The translations under genes and the position numbers were made by a program. The notes under the pieces are model-generated. The model did no database searches. It was not told where the DNA came from and saw only the letters and a list, made by a program, of their open reading frames with translations. 64,000 nucleotides of DNA from the NCBI GenBank assembly GCA_016717145.1, contig JADKGD010000006.1:1-64000 (forward strand), written 5' to 3'. Position 1 is the stretch's first letter. Each line of letters begins with the position of its first letter. Origin of the DNA: Saprospiraceae bacterium (GTDB lineage: Bacteria > Bacteroidota > Bacteroidia > Chitinophagales > Saprospiraceae). Positions 28,723 to 40,018 of this stretch are shown one piece after another.

Positions 28723-29748
28723 ATGAACCAAAATCTTGATCCTTCCCAGGCAAATTTCAAGCCTGAAGACAAACAAGTTGAAAAAGCCTTAAGACCAAAA
28801 GGGTTGGATGATTTCAGCGGGCAACCAAAAATCGTTGAAAATTTAAGTATTTTTATTCAGGCAGCCAAGATGCGTGAAGAAGCGTTGGATCATGTTTTAT
28901 TACATGGCCCGCCAGGATTAGGCAAAACTACATTATCTTTTATTATAGCAAATGAACTGGATACCAATCTCAAGATTACATCAGGTCCGGTACTTGAAAA
29001 ACCGGGAGATTTAGCCGGGCTTTTGACAAGTCTGGAAGAAGGAGATGTTCTTTTTATTGATGAAATTCACAGACTTAACAACGTCGTTGAAGAATACCTG
29101 TATTCAGCCATGGAGGATTATAGAATTGATATAATGATAGATACCGGCCCAAATGCAAGAAGTATTCAAATAAACTTAAACCCTTTCACACTTGTAGGAG
29201 CTACTACTAGAATGGGACTTTTGACTGCGCCTATGCGGGCGAGATTCGGAATATCATTTTTATTGGATTATTATGATGTTGCTACATTAAAAAAAATCAT
29301 TTTCAGATCTGCCAGTATATTAAATGTCACTATTGATGATACCGGTGCCAGTGAAATTGCTAAACGGAGTCGCGGAACACCAAGGATAGCTAACGCACTT
29401 CTAAGGCGAATAAGAGATTTTGCACAAATTAAGGGCAACGGCAATATTGATAATGAAATTGCCAGATTTGGGCTTGATGCCTTAAACGTGGACGAGAGCG
29501 GTCTTGATGAGATGGATAATCGAATTCTAAGCACCATCATTGACAAGTTTAAAGGTGGACCAGTCGGGATAAGCACTATTGCCACGGCAGTGGGTGAAGA
29601 ATCAGGAACGATTGAGGAAGTCCACGAACCTTTCCTGATTATGGAAGGCTATATACAACGAACTCCAAGAGGAAGGGAAGCCACGGCCAAGGCTTACAAA
29701 CATATTGGCAGAATCCCTCCAAATGTAACTGGTACATTGTTTTCTTAA
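28723..29748 (+). CDS. ruvB: Holliday junction branch-migration helicase RuvB
   Basis: Hexameric AAA+ motor that drives branch migration with RuvA during recombination repair. Walker [11 protein letters not shown], Walker [11 protein letters not shown], sensor [19 protein letters not shown] and the C-terminal winged helix ([24 protein letters not shown], split here in order) are all present. The 341-residue length is standard. ruvA and ruvC are not in the window. Confidence 0.97.
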   Translation: MNQNLDPSQANFKPEDKQVEKALRPKGLDDFSGQPKIVENLSIFIQAAKMREEALDHVLLHGPPGLGKTTLSFIIANELDTNLKITSGPVLEKPGDLAGLLTSLEEGDVLFIDEIHRLNNVVEEYLYSAMEDYRIDIMIDTGPNARSIQINLNPFTLVGATTRMGLLTAPMRARFGISFLLDYYDVATLKKIIFRSASILNVTIDDTGASEIAKRSRGTPRIANALLRRIRDFAQIKGNGNIDNEIARFGLDALNVDESGLDEMDNRILSTIIDKFKGGPVGISTIATAVGEESGTIEEVHEPFLIMEGYIQRTPRGREATAKAYKHIGRIPPNVTGTLFS

Positions 29749-29814
29749 GTTCATTTTGTGTTCATAATACAAATCAATATTCATTTTATGTTTATTGAAC
29801 ACCTCATTCAATTA

Positions 29815-32450
29815 TTAATGATCAGCACTCCGGAATCCTATGGTCTTTTTTTGAATGACTTCGTCTTTTCTTATATGTGAAATTGAAGCAATGTCGTCGG
29901 GTAAAATGATAAATGATTGATTCTTTTTACGTTCGGTGAAAGGGACATCTGAAATTCTTATATTTTGATTTTTTATTACTTCCATAACCATTTTTCTGAC
30001 AGTACGTGCATTACCAAAGTACTTATCCCGTTTTTTATATACATCCAACATATGTAATTGGAGCTCCATACTTGCTTTGACCGACAACTTATATCCTTCG
30101 TCTACAAACATTTTGGATGCAATTTCTTCCAATTGACGAGGCGTGTAATCATTAAATATTAGTGTTTTATCAAATCGTGAACTAAGTCCCGGATTTGCTT
30201 TTAAAAAAGTTTCCATATTATCAGGATAGCCGGCAACAAAGACAAAAAACAGTCCACGCAAGTCTTCCATTCGTTTTAGAATAGTTTGTATAGCTTCATT
30301 CCCAAAATCACCTTGCAAGCCATTAAAATTGCTCAGCGCATATGCTTCATCAATAAAAAGTATACCACCAATTGCTTCATCTATTTTTTCGGCAGTTTTA
30401 TGGCAGTTTGCCCTACATAGCCTGCAACCAGACCTTGTCTATCCGTCTCTACAATATGTCCTCGTTCCAGAATACCAAGTGCCCGATAAATTTTGGCCAG
30501 GATTCTTGCCACTGTTGTTTTTCCGGTACCTGGATTTCCTATAAAAACTGTATGTAATGAAAAATTTGCAAGGACATTTTTTCCTGTTTCACGATAATAC
30601 CTTACAACGCTAACCATTTCATTGATTTGAGATTTTATATTATCTATTCCAATTAATTGGTTAAGTTCTCTGATTGCCTCACTTAGGAACAACTCATCAA
30701 TAGGAATATCCGCAATTTTAAGTAAAGTAACAGGTTTTAGAGATATAACGTCAGGTAGTTGAATTTCCATCAGTTCATCTTTTGAAAGACGTGAAGGGTT
30801 TTTTCTTGACATGACTCTAAGTGCCATATTAAGTTTTGCCCTATCCAATAAATCCTGAACATATCTGGCATTACCGAAACTTTTATCTCGTTCTCTATAT
30901 GCTGTGGTGATTATTTCTTTTATAAGATCAAAACTTTCTTTGGTAAAGGCAATTTCTCTTTGTTTTGCAGATACTTCGGCTATTTCGATCAATTCTTGAG
31001 GTAAGTAATCCTGAAATTCAAAAAAGTGTTTAAATCTGGATTTAAGACCAGGATTTGAATGAATAAAATGTTTCATTTCCTTGGGATAACCTGCCACTAT
31101 TACCGCCAAATCACCTTTCCCATTGGACAATTCTTTGACTAATATTTCAATGACCTCTCTTCCAAAATCTTTTGAATCGTCATTTAATCTTGACAAAGCA
31201 TAAGCTTCGTCAATAAATAGAACACCGCCCCTGGCTCTTTCGATAGCTTCTTTGGTTTTTGGAGCGGTCTGCCCTATATACTCACCTACAAGATCTACCC
31301 TATCCACTTCAACAACATGCCCTTTTGATAGGAGACCCATATTTTTATATATCTGCCCCATCATTTTAGCTACTGTAGTTTTACCTGTCCCCGGATTGCC
31401 TGTAAATACCGAATGTACGTTAATTCTCTCCTGTTCTTTGAAACCCTTAACCTTCCTAAGTTTTAAAAATTCGATATATTTGGCATGTTCCTTTACTTTC
31501 TGTTTGATATCATTCAGACCTATCAGAGCCTGCATGGCATCGAAAACTTCCTGATAACTTTGGGTCAAAACATCTTCCTGCAATAAATATTCGGATGTCT
31601 TGCCTGGCAATTGAATAGCAGAAAGCCCTTCAACAAAAACGTTTCCTACTTCAAAATAAACAACAGCCAATAATTTTTCCATAAAAACAACTTCTATGCT
31701 ATACATACCTTGTTTCCACGAACCTTTTGTATTGGCACCCCAACCAGCAGTTATTTTTATAACAGAGTCGTCTTTTTTAACATTGTGCAATCTAATGACC
31801 TGACCTTTTAACTCTCTACTTTCGTTATAAAATTTTATAAACAACTCACAATGCCAATGATCTTCATTAATTTTATTTTCGAGGGTTATCTCAGCATATA
31901 TATATCTGGCTTCCTCGTGAGAAAAAGCAGTCATATATGTACGGTCTTCTTCAAGAACATCATCATACTGACCTTCATATAGCTTTAAAGATTGTATTGC
32001 TGTGTAAGGATTTTCATTTGTGGTCATAGAAAAGTCACCAACATCTTCAACATAAAAATATTTGGTTGAGATTTTTTCACCGTCGATCCAAGCCTCCCAA
32101 TAATAAGTACCTTTTTTCCAAAATGACCCTTCCTTTTTATTTCCCCATCCCTCACGTATAAAAACTATATGATCAAATTTACTGACCTTCTTTTTGAAAG
32201 TTAAATTACAAACCTGCTTTTTGTTGTTTTTTATTTCATAACATTTTAATTCAATATCTACCTCCCAAATATCCTGATCAAATAGTTTGTTATAAAACGA
32301 AAGTTCTGCATATATGTACGTAGTATCAAATCTGTCAAAAACCTGACGATACTTTTTTTTATTATCAGCCAGCCATTCAGTGGAAGAATATACCCTTAAT
32401 TCTTTAAATTTAAAATTTTTATTGTCAGTATTTGATATATGGTCTTCCAT
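29815..32450 (-). CDS. CbxX/CfxQ-type double AAA ATPase with duplicated N-terminal domain (single-base frameshift)
   Basis: A cytoplasmic protein of about 878 residues. The first ~270 residues are two copies of a beta-rich module of about 130 residues, sharing YIYAE, then a GWG motif and a terminal YFEV/YFYVEDV strand. Two AAA domains follow, each with GNPGTGKTT, a GxxxGQTA loop, LFIDEAYALS, VAGYP and SRF. This is the CbxX/CfxQ/SpoVK pattern known from Rubisco activases and sporulation or secretion ATPases. The second AAA domain breaks at a four-T run at 30396-30399. One base restores QTAIKTAEKIDEAIGG. No substrate gene is adjacent, so the partner is unknown. Confidence 0.88.
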
Positions 32451-32585
32451 CCACTATTTTATGTGGATACGAATATAGGGATTATTTACGTATCATCCAA
32501 AAAAAAAATGGAATAATCAAATAAAAAGAGTCGATAGTATATCTTTTATGCAAAAGATATTTACATTATAAAGTGACTTATAATG

Positions 32586-33842
32586 TTACTTAATTTTGAA
32601 GGCTTTTTTGATTTTATCTACGTAATCCAGTTTCTCCCAGGTAAAGGTTTCAACGTTAATTACTTTTACTGTGCCCGATCCATCTTTAAAGCTTACATCT
32701 TTTACTTCAGGAGTCCGGCCCATATGACCATAAGCCGCTGCATCAGAATAAATAGGTGAGCGAAGTTTCAAACGCTTTTCAATAGCGTAAGGCCGCATAT
32801 CAAAGAGTTCATAAATCAATTGTGCAATCACCCCGTCTTTCATATTTACTTTGGCCGTTCCGTATGTATTAACATAAATATTTGTTGGTTTGGCTACGCC
32901 GATGGCATAAGAAACCTGCACCAATACTTCGCTGCACAAGCCTGCAGCCACCATATTTTTTGCTATATGCCTTGTAGCATAAGCAGCTGATCTGTCAACC
33001 TTACTAGGGTCTTTACCTGAAAATGCTCCTCCGCCATGAGCTCCCTTACCACCATAAGTATCAACGATTATCTTTCGACCTGTCAGACCGGTATCTCCAT
33101 GTGGACCGCCAATTACAAATTTACCTGTGGGATTTACGTGATATATTATATGATCTGTAAACAATTTTTGTAAGTCCTTTTTTAAGGATTTTTTTACTAT
33201 TGGAATAACAATGTTAATAATGTCCTGCTTTATCAGATGCAACATTTCAGCGTCTTCATCAAAATCGTCATGTTGTGTCGAAACAACAATACTATCTATC
33301 CTGATAGGTTGATTGTCATCAGAATATTCGATCGTCACCTGAGATTTTGAGTCAGGTCGCAAATATTTCATTTTTCTTCCGTCTTTTCTGATCTCTGCCA
33401 ATACCTGAAGAATCTTGTGAGACAAATCCAAGGCCAATGGCATGTAATTATCAGTTTCACTTGTTGCATACCCGAACATCATACCCTGATCTCCTGCACC
33501 CTGATCTTCTTTATTGGCGCGTTCTACGCCTTGATTTATATCCGGTGACTGCTCATGAATGGCAGACAATATTCCACATGAATTTGCTTCAAACATGTAC
33601 TCGGATTTTGTATAACCTATTTTCCTGATAACATCCCGGGCAATTTGTTGCACATCAAGATATGTTTTTGATTTTACTTCGCCGGCCAATATAACCTGAC
33701 CTGTAGTAACAAGGGTTTCACAAGCAATTTTAGAATTCGGATCAAAAGCTAAAAAATGGTCAACCAAAGAATCAGAAATCTGATCAGCAACTTTATCAGG
33801 ATGTCCTTCAGATACTGATTCGGACGTAAATAAATAGGGCAT
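32586..33842 (-). CDS. metK: S-adenosylmethionine synthase
   Basis: Makes the methyl donor SAM from ATP and methionine. The three-domain protein of 418 residues has [19 protein letters not shown], the catalytic [20 protein letters not shown] and [19 protein letters not shown] loop, and [18 protein letters not shown]. It is full length with no oddities. A strong promoter lies upstream. Confidence 0.98.
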   Translation of the reverse strand: MPYLFTSESVSEGHPDKVADQISDSLVDHFLAFDPNSKIACETLVTTGQVILAGEVKSKTYLDVQQIARDVIRKIGYTKSEYMFEANSCGILSAIHEQSPDINQGVERANKEDQGAGDQGMMFGYATSETDNYMPLALDLSHKILQVLAEIRKDGRKMKYLRPDSKSQVTIEYSDDNQPIRIDSIVVSTQHDDFDEDAEMLHLIKQDIINIVIPIVKKSLKKDLQKLFTDHIIYHVNPTGKFVIGGPHGDTGLTGRKIIVDTYGGKGAHGGGAFSGKDPSKVDRSAAYATRHIAKNMVAAGLCSEVLVQVSYAIGVAKPTNIYVNTYGTAKVNMKDGVIAQLIYELFDMRPYAIEKRLKLRSPIYSDAAAYGHMGRTPEVKDVSFKDGSGTVKVINVETFTWEKLDYVDKIKKAFKIK

Positions 33843-33889
33843 TTTTAATATTTTGAATGTTCAATAATATCTATTAATAAAAGGAAGTG

Positions 33890-33921
33890 CAAAAGTAATG
33901 ATTCTTAAATATCATCACCAA
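33890..33921 (-). promoter_or_regulatory. Promoter of metK
   Basis: On the minus strand TTG (33921-33919), a 21-base spacer and TACTTTTG (33897-33890) are a close match to the Bacteroidota consensus. The start codon is 48 bases downstream. I saw no SAM riboswitch fold in the leader. Confidence 0.65.
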
Positions 33922-34033
33922 GTTATAACTGATATATTTTATACATTGCATCAATAATACAGAAGAAATTGTATATTTTTAATTAAAACTCAAAAATATT
34001 TATCAAATAAATAGGCTTTTATACTATAATACA

Positions 34034-34642
34034 CTATTTAATTTTGCAATCCAATAATTTATTTCCTTCCAGAATTCCTTCCAGGTGATCACCAATACTA
34101 ATTTTCGCTACTCCAGCTGGTGTACCTGTAAATAATAAATCTCCTTGCTGGAGTGTAAAATATTTTGACACATAAGATATTAAGTAATCAAAGTCAAAAA
34201 TAAGGTCTTTCGTATCTCCTTGCTGAACAATTTTATCATTTTGTTTCATCTGAAATTTTATGGAATCTAAGTCTACCTCTGTGACGGGAATAAACTTACC
34301 AATTGCAGCTGAATAATCAAATGACTTAGCTATTTCCCAAGGGTGTCCTTTATCTTTGCATTGATCCTGCAAATCCCTAGCGGTAAAATCTATGCCCAGT
34401 CCTATCTGATCATAATATGCAGAGGCAAATTTTTGGTCGATCTGCTTACCATTTTTTGATATCTTAAGGACAACTTCAAGTTCATAATGAATATTATTAC
34501 TGAAATCCGGATGATAAAAAGGTTTATTGTCTGTCAATAAAGCTGTTGCAGGCTTCATAAATATTAATGGGACCTCTGGAAGAGGATTATTTAATTCCAG
34601 AGCATGATCTCTGTAGTTCCTTCCGATACAAAATATTTTCAT
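34034..34642 (-). CDS. Fumarylacetoacetate hydrolase family protein
   Basis: A 202-residue enzyme of the FAH superfamily, which cleaves or decarboxylates beta-keto acids (fumarylpyruvate hydrolase, acylpyruvase and oxaloacetate decarboxylase are members). N-terminal IFCIGRNYRDHALELNN, the metal-binding E-x-E in HYELEVVLKI, GIDFTARDLQ and the C-terminal LLFTGTPAGVAKI are diagnostic. The short, single-domain form matches YcgM/FAHD1-type proteins. The exact substrate cannot be chosen from sequence alone. Confidence 0.9.
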   Translation of the reverse strand: MKIFCIGRNYRDHALELNNPLPEVPLIFMKPATALLTDNKPFYHPDFSNNIHYELEVVLKISKNGKQIDQKFASAYYDQIGLGIDFTARDLQDQCKDKGHPWEIAKSFDYSAAIGKFIPVTEVDLDSIKFQMKQNDKIVQQGDTKDLIFDFDYLISYVSKYFTLQQGDLLFTGTPAGVAKISIGDHLEGILEGNKLLDCKIK

Positions 34643-34692
34643 TGTCCAGTATGCATTAATTAAATATTAATAAAAAGCCATTTCATTTCAAA

Positions 34693-35806
34693 TTAATCAA
34701 CCCAATCGGCCATAAATAAATTGGTATCCCTGGTTCCTCCATTATTTCTATTTGAAGCAAAAATAATTTTTTTGCCGTCATAAGAAAACATTGGGAATGA
34801 ATCAAAGGTCTTGTCAAATGTTATTTGTTCCAGCCCGGATCCATCAATATTAATCGTATAAAGGTTAAACTGATAGCCGCGCGGTGCTGCATAATTGGAG
34901 GAGAATATGACTTTATCCCCACGATGCAGAAAATAAGGTGCCCAATTTGCTTTACCTAAATTTGTAAGTTGTCTTAATCCCGAACCATCTACATTGCATA
35001 TATAAAGCTCCATACTAGTTGGCATAACCTGATTAAGCGCTAAAAGTTCTTTATATACTTTGACATCTTCCGGAGTCTTAGGTCTTGATGCCCTAAAAAT
35101 CAATTTGGTTCCGTCAGGAGAAAAAAGCACCTCCATCATATCCAAGTTGACTGGTCACTTGTTTAACATTCGAACCATCAATATTCATTGTGTATAATTC
35201 CAAATCGCCACTTCGCATAGATGTAAAAACTATTTTATCACCCTTAGGCGAAACGGTAGCTTCGGCATCATATCCAGGTGAGTCTGTTAATTTTTTAATG
35301 ATTTTTCCATTCAAATCACCATGATAAATATCAAAAGTTTCATATACAGGCCAAATATATTTTCCGTCTGTTCGTCGCTCAGGTACATGAGGACATGCTG
35401 CATTGGCCTCATGTGTAGAAGCGTAAATCACACTTTTATTTCCCGGCATAAAAAAACTACAGGTTGTCCTGCCTTCTCCTGTACTCAAAAGTGGTGGAGG
35501 TGCTTGGCGTCGCTCCCATTTTTGTAAATCAAAATAATAAATCTGATCACAAGAAGCTCCCCACATTTTATTGGTTGCCTGAAAAACGACTTTTTTATTG
35601 TCAAAACTCCAGTAAGCTTCTGCATTATCTCCGCCAAAAGTTAATTGTTTTACATTCCTAAGATGTTTTTCCTGAGGAAAACGAAGCGAATCCTGTCCTT
35701 CAGCAAGTGTACTATTCAGTATATTATTCTTATTAATATGACATGAACTTATTAAAAATATTGTAATAAACAAATAGCATAAAAATCTAAACATTTGTCG
35801 TATCAT
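34693..35806 (-). CDS. TolB-like beta-propeller lipoprotein (single-base frameshift)
   Basis: An exported protein with WD40/PD40-type propeller blades (SPKGDKIVFTSMRSGDLELY; SYDGKKIIFASNRN). The lipoprotein signal MFRFLCYLFITIFLISSC starts at ATG 35806 or 35794. The longer frame to 35884 would include the promoter, so it is rejected. The frame breaks at the A6 run 35121-35126; removing one base or adding two restores a typical GGAFSPDG or GGAFFSPDG blade. It resembles TolB but lacks neighbouring tol/pal genes, so it is probably a protein-protein or peptidase-like scaffold of unknown role. Confidence 0.85.
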
Positions 35807-35826
35807 TATTAAGATATTAAAAAGTG

Positions 35827-35856
35827 CAAAAGTAGGACTATTTAGGATTACAACAA
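35827..35856 (-). promoter_or_regulatory. Promoter of the TolB-like gene
   Basis: On the minus strand TTG (35856-35854), a 19-base spacer and TACTTTTG (35834-35827) match the Bacteroidota form and decide the start at 35806 or later. Confidence 0.6.
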
Positions 35857-35909
35857 TCAGAAAATTGCAAATTAATCTAATCAATAATCAAAGCACTCAT
35901 CTTATTTCT

Positions 35910-35917
35910 TACTTTTG
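35910..35917 (+). promoter_or_regulatory. -7 box of the M28 peptidase gene
   Basis: TACTTTTG at 28 bases before the ATG 35945. It overlaps the TTG that would give the longest open frame, supporting 35945 as the true start. Confidence 0.5.
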
Positions 35918-35944
35918 TCTTCAATTAATAAATCTTTAATCAAA

Positions 35945-37195
35945 ATGAAATCGAAACAAATTTATTTCTGCATTTATATACTAAGCTTATTAATAGTTAC
36001 TTCCTGCAGTAAAAAAACTTCTTTCCCACTGGGAGTACAGCAACAAAAGCTAACAATGGATATTCAAACATTGTCGGCTGATGATATGGAAGGTCGCGAA
36101 ACCGGTACAGAAGGTGAAATAAAAGCCGGAGAATTTATTGCCGGGAGATTTAAAGAAATAGGTTTGTTGCCTGCAGGCGATGACGAAACTTATTTTCAAG
36201 GATTTTCAAAAAAGAAAAACGGAAACCCACATGGTGAGGAAACATCAACTACGGGTACTGAAATAAAGGGAAAAAATGTAATCGGATATATTGACAATGG
36301 TTCCGAAAATATTGTTGTCATAGGTGGGCATTATGATCACCTTGGATACGGTAGCGAAGGGTCACTATATGTAGGCGATCCGGCCATCCATAATGGAGCG
36401 GACGATAATTCAAGTGGTGTTGCCGGAGTATTATTTTTGGCTGAAACAATTAAAATTTCAGGTTTAAAAAATCACAACTACATGTTTATTTGTTTTTCAG
36501 GAGAAGAAAAGGGGCTTTGGGGTTCAAACTATTTTATAAATCACACATCTCTGAAAAATAAAATTAGTTACATGATTAATATGGATATGATCGGCAGATT
36601 AAATGCTGACCGCAAATTGGCTGTGAGTGGAATTGGCACATCCCCAATATTTGAATCTACGATTGACGACATAAAAACACCAAAATTTAATTTCAAAAAA
36701 GATCTGTCCGGTATGGGGCCTTCTGACCATGCATCCTTTTATAATGCTGAGGTACCTGTGCTTGCCTTTTTTACTGGACAACATAGTGATTATCACAAAC
36801 CGAGTGATGACGCTCATTTAATTAACTATGACGGGGTAAAAGATATTACAGAATATATATATAAAGTCATATCCAAACTTGATAAAAAAGGGAAACTACC
36901 TTTTACAAAAACCAAAGATGAAACTCAGGAACGAATGTCATTTTCAGTTACCCTTGGAGTAATGCCAGATTATCTTTTTGATGGTAAAGGAATGAAAATT
37001 GATGGGGTCAAAGATGGAAAACCAGCTGGTTTATCGGGCATGGAGAAAGGTGATATCGTAATAAAAATGGGCGACCTTGAAGTGGTTGATATGCAATCAT
37101 ACATGAAGTGTTTGTCTTTTTTTAAACAAGGTCAAACAGTAGATGTAGTTATTGTCAGAAATGGTCTTGAAATGGTAAAAAAGGTAAAATTCTAA
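35945..37195 (+). CDS. M28-family zinc aminopeptidase lipoprotein with C-terminal PDZ domain
   Basis: An exported peptidase of about 416 residues with a lipoprotein signal (LSLLIVTSC). The protease-associated N-terminal region is followed by the M28 catalytic domain with two zinc ions: VIGGHYDHLGYG, GADDNSSGVAGVL, CFSGEEKGLWGS, INMDMIGRL and SDHASFYNAEVPVLAFFTG. A PDZ domain ends the protein (VTLGVMPDYLFDGKGMKI; GMEKGDIVIKMGDLEV). It overlaps the next gene's start by one base, so the two are translationally coupled. It probably trims peptides in the periplasm or on the surface. Confidence 0.92.
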   Translation: MKSKQIYFCIYILSLLIVTSCSKKTSFPLGVQQQKLTMDIQTLSADDMEGRETGTEGEIKAGEFIAGRFKEIGLLPAGDDETYFQGFSKKKNGNPHGEETSTTGTEIKGKNVIGYIDNGSENIVVIGGHYDHLGYGSEGSLYVGDPAIHNGADDNSSGVAGVLFLAETIKISGLKNHNYMFICFSGEEKGLWGSNYFINHTSLKNKISYMINMDMIGRLNADRKLAVSGIGTSPIFESTIDDIKTPKFNFKKDLSGMGPSDHASFYNAEVPVLAFFTGQHSDYHKPSDDAHLINYDGVKDITEYIYKVISKLDKKGKLPFTKTKDETQERMSFSVTLGVMPDYLFDGKGMKIDGVKDGKPAGLSGMEKGDIVIKMGDLEVVDMQSYMKCLSFFKQGQTVDVVIVRNGLEMVKKVKF

Positions 37196-37662
37196 TGGAA
37201 ATGATTTTCAAGGAAAGACAACGATTAGATGCTATCTGGCCTATATCATTAGTGGCTATTGTGGTTGTATGCAACTATATCTACTATTTTGTTTTTCATA
37301 ACACTGATATGGATATATTCTTCAACACATTTGGAATAGCCTTAATTGGTGCCGGTTTGTTATCCATTTTGAAACTTGACTTTATCATAACAAATTATGA
37401 CATACGCTTCAAGTTTTTTCCATTTCATTTCAAATGGCAAATAATACCGTGGCTGGATATTTTGAGCGTACATCTTAGAAATTACAATGCCCTTACTGAA
37501 TTTTATGGCAGAGGCATTAAATCAAGTTTAATATCAGGCAAAGCATATTCGATATCGGGCAATGAAGGCCTTCAAATTATCTTAAAGAATGGAAAAAAAA
37601 TACTCCTTGGCACACATAAAACAGAAGAATTGAAAAAATTTTTATTGGCGATCAATAAATAG
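37195..37662 (+). CDS. Small membrane protein with a bacterial PH-like domain
   Basis: A 155-residue protein with two transmembrane helices (about 12-32 and 42-60) and a soluble C-terminal part, KFFPFHFKWQIIPWLDILSV, resembling the bPH_2-type pleckstrin-like domains found behind paired helices. It overlaps the peptidase stop by one base. Function unknown; membrane signalling or scaffolding is only a guess. Confidence 0.7.
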   Translation: MEMIFKERQRLDAIWPISLVAIVVVCNYIYYFVFHNTDMDIFFNTFGIALIGAGLLSILKLDFIITNYDIRFKFFPFHFKWQIIPWLDILSVHLRNYNALTEFYGRGIKSSLISGKAYSISGNEGLQIILKNGKKILLGTHKTEELKKFLLAINK

Positions 37663-37675
37663 CAAACTATGGTAC

Positions 37676-39076
37676 TTATTCCAAAAACCATCTTGCGAGT
37701 TTCATTTTGAAGGATGTATAGGGCGGATATCTTAAATCAGGATCAATGAAAGTTGAGGTCTTAAGTATCGGTTTAAGGTTGGAAAAAGTATCAAAACTGT
37801 ATTTGCCATGATACTTGCCAATACCACTTGTCTGGACGCCACCAAATGGAAAATTAGGATTTGCAAATTGCGCCATGGTGTCATTTATACAGCCACTGCC
37901 AAATTCTACTCTTTCAATAATAAAGTCGACTAATCCCTTATCTTCTGAAAATATATAGCATGTCAATGGATACCTGTTTTTTCGGATGATTTCAATCAAT
38001 TCTTCTTTATTCGACCATTCAATAACGGGCATTACCGGACCAAATATTTCCTGTTGCATGATTGGAACATTCAAATCCTGAATGTCTAAAACAGTTGGTT
38101 CAATATATCTTTCTGACGCATCTGTGCGACCGCCCGAAACAAGTCCTCCCTGGCTCAAATAATTACTTACTGCTTTAAATCTTGCATCATTAACCATACG
38201 TGGGTAATATGGTGATTTTTGAGGATCATCTCCATAAAACTCCTTAATTTTGTCAACTACACCTCGTAAAAATGCTTCCTTGATGTCTTTGTGAACCAAT
38301 ATATAATCAGGGCTGGTACATGTTTGACCGCAATTAAAATATTTCGCCCAAACAATTCTATTTAATGCAACTTTTAGATTTGCCGTTTTGTCCACAATCG
38401 TTGGGCTTTTACCTCCCAATTCAAGTGTAACGGGGGTAAGTGTTTTTGCAGCTTTCTCCATGATCCATTTTCCAACTCCGGGTGAGCCTGTAAAAAATAT
38501 ATGATTAAAATGGAAGTTGTCCAATAACAATTCACCCATTGCCTTACCTTCGCCCATTACAACACTGACATGTTGAGGATCAAATATCTCTGATATAATT
38601 TTTTCAATGACAATTGCTGTGTTTGCAGTTTCATGAGCAGGCTTCAGGATTACGCAATTGCCTGCAGCAATAGCGCCAATTAAAGGAATCATCATAAGAT
38701 TAAAGGGATAATTCCAAGGTGAAAATATTAATACCACGCCTAAAGGATCAGAATAAATTTTACTGGATGCTGGTTGTATGGTTATCGGGGTACCAACATG
38801 TTGAACCTCCATCCATGATCTTAAATGTTTCAAAGCGTGGTTTATATCATCAGTAGTCACGCCAATTTCTCCAATATATGCTTCGTAAGACGGCTTTTGA
38901 AAATCAGATTTTAATGCTGCCAAAATATCGCCTTCATATTTTATAATGCCACTTTTTAACGCTAAAAGCGAACGTCTTCTGAAATCATAAGTCTTCGTAA
39001 AACCTTGATCAAAAAAACTGCGCTTAAGATCAAAAGCTGATTTAATGGCTGAAATGGAATGGTTTTTTACGGACAT
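37676..39076 (-). CDS. NAD(P)-dependent aldehyde dehydrogenase (ALDH3-like)
   Basis: A 466-residue dehydrogenase that oxidises an aldehyde to the acid. Cofactor-binding GNCVILKPAHETA and FTGSPGVGKWIM, the general base in TLELGGKSPTIVD and the catalytic cysteine in NCGQTCTSPDYILV are all intact. The C-terminus FGGVQTSGIGKYHGKYSFDTFSN is typical of ALDH3-type fatty or aromatic aldehyde dehydrogenases such as CalB and YwdH. It is a single gene on the minus strand. Confidence 0.93.
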   Translation of the reverse strand: MSVKNHSISAIKSAFDLKRSFFDQGFTKTYDFRRRSLLALKSGIIKYEGDILAALKSDFQKPSYEAYIGEIGVTTDDINHALKHLRSWMEVQHVGTPITIQPASSKIYSDPLGVVLIFSPWNYPFNLMMIPLIGAIAAGNCVILKPAHETANTAIVIEKIISEIFDPQHVSVVMGEGKAMGELLLDNFHFNHIFFTGSPGVGKWIMEKAAKTLTPVTLELGGKSPTIVDKTANLKVALNRIVWAKYFNCGQTCTSPDYILVHKDIKEAFLRGVVDKIKEFYGDDPQKSPYYPRMVNDARFKAVSNYLSQGGLVSGGRTDASERYIEPTVLDIQDLNVPIMQQEIFGPVMPVIEWSNKEELIEIIRKNRYPLTCYIFSEDKGLVDFIIERVEFGSGCINDTMAQFANPNFPFGGVQTSGIGKYHGKYSFDTFSNLKPILKTSTFIDPDLRYPPYTSFKMKLARWFLE

Positions 39077-39207
39077 ATTGCTCTATTTATACATAATTAT
39101 CAGGTAAAGTTACTATTTATTGTCAAATAGGAATATTCCTGCAATTCCAATAACCAAAAAAATAAATATTCATAAAAATATCAACCTTCAAGCTTAATCC
39201 GATTTTA

Positions 39208-40008
39208 TCAATCAGGCAACAATAACAATGGAATGTTTGTGTCAAATAATTCAGCCGTGGTGTGTGTTTCAAAAAATAGTCTTTCCCAAAATGGATGTTT
39301 TCGTCCGACCATAACGAGGATTCCTATATCATTCGCATCAGCATAATGTTTTATTTCAGAAACGACATTATCTCCTTCAATATCAATTATTTCATCTACC
39401 AAACCACTAAGTAATTTAGTATTTTCGCTGAACATAACTTTTTCTTTGGGTGTGGAAATGTGTATTACTTTTAATGAAGTATCGGGTATTTTTTTAAGTT
39501 CTTTCAATAGTCCAATCGAATGCCGGTTGTTTATACCATGTACATCCAAACTTAGTAAAATCGTATTGCCGGTTAATATATGCTGAGTGCTTTCCGGAAT
39601 AGCCAATACCGGAATTGTCGAATTTTTATAAATACTTTTGGTAATACTGCCCATTAGCATATGAGAAAACCCGGAACTACCTTTTGTCCCCATAACAATA
39701 AGATCAATGCCATGAAGCGAGGCATAAGTTAAAATAGACGATGATATGTTTCCCTGTACAACAGCTAATTGAGGTTCAATTCCGGTTGTAATAAGAGGTC
39801 TGAACTTATCTATAAAATATTTAAGGTCATCACCTACAGCCATATTAATTTTATCATCCAAGGACATTAGACTTCCAGTCATGCGCGGAACTGTATATGA
39901 AGACAAAAAATATAACCTTGCATGCATAAAATTGGACAAATCTATCGCATACTCAATAGCAAACTCTGAATTTGATGAAAAGTCAGTCGGACATAATATC
40001 TTAAGCAT
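39208..40008 (-). CDS. Universal stress protein, tandem UspA domains
   Basis: A 266-residue cytoplasmic protein of two UspA folds. Domain 1 starts MLKILCPTDFSSNSEFAIEY and carries the ATP-binding-type loop GTKGSSGFSHMLMGSITKSI. Domain 2 (from about residue 140) is more divergent and lacks the full nucleotide-binding loop. It lies 10 bases after another tandem UspA gene and is probably its duplicate and operon partner. Such pairs respond to starvation or oxygen limitation in other bacteria; no control element is visible. Confidence 0.9.
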   Translation of the reverse strand: MLKILCPTDFSSNSEFAIEYAIDLSNFMHARLYFLSSYTVPRMTGSLMSLDDKINMAVGDDLKYFIDKFRPLITTGIEPQLAVVQGNISSSILTYASLHGIDLIVMGTKGSSGFSHMLMGSITKSIYKNSTIPVLAIPESTQHILTGNTILLSLDVHGINNRHSIGLLKELKKIPDTSLKVIHISTPKEKVMFSENTKLLSGLVDEIIDIEGDNVVSEIKHYADANDIGILVMVGRKHPFWERLFFETHTTAELFDTNIPLLLLPD

Positions 40009-40018
40009 TTATTGATAT

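Noticed and set aside
33843..33889. SAM riboswitch ahead of metK
   Set aside because: The leader between the predicted transcription start and the start codon is too short and shows no conserved stem pattern.
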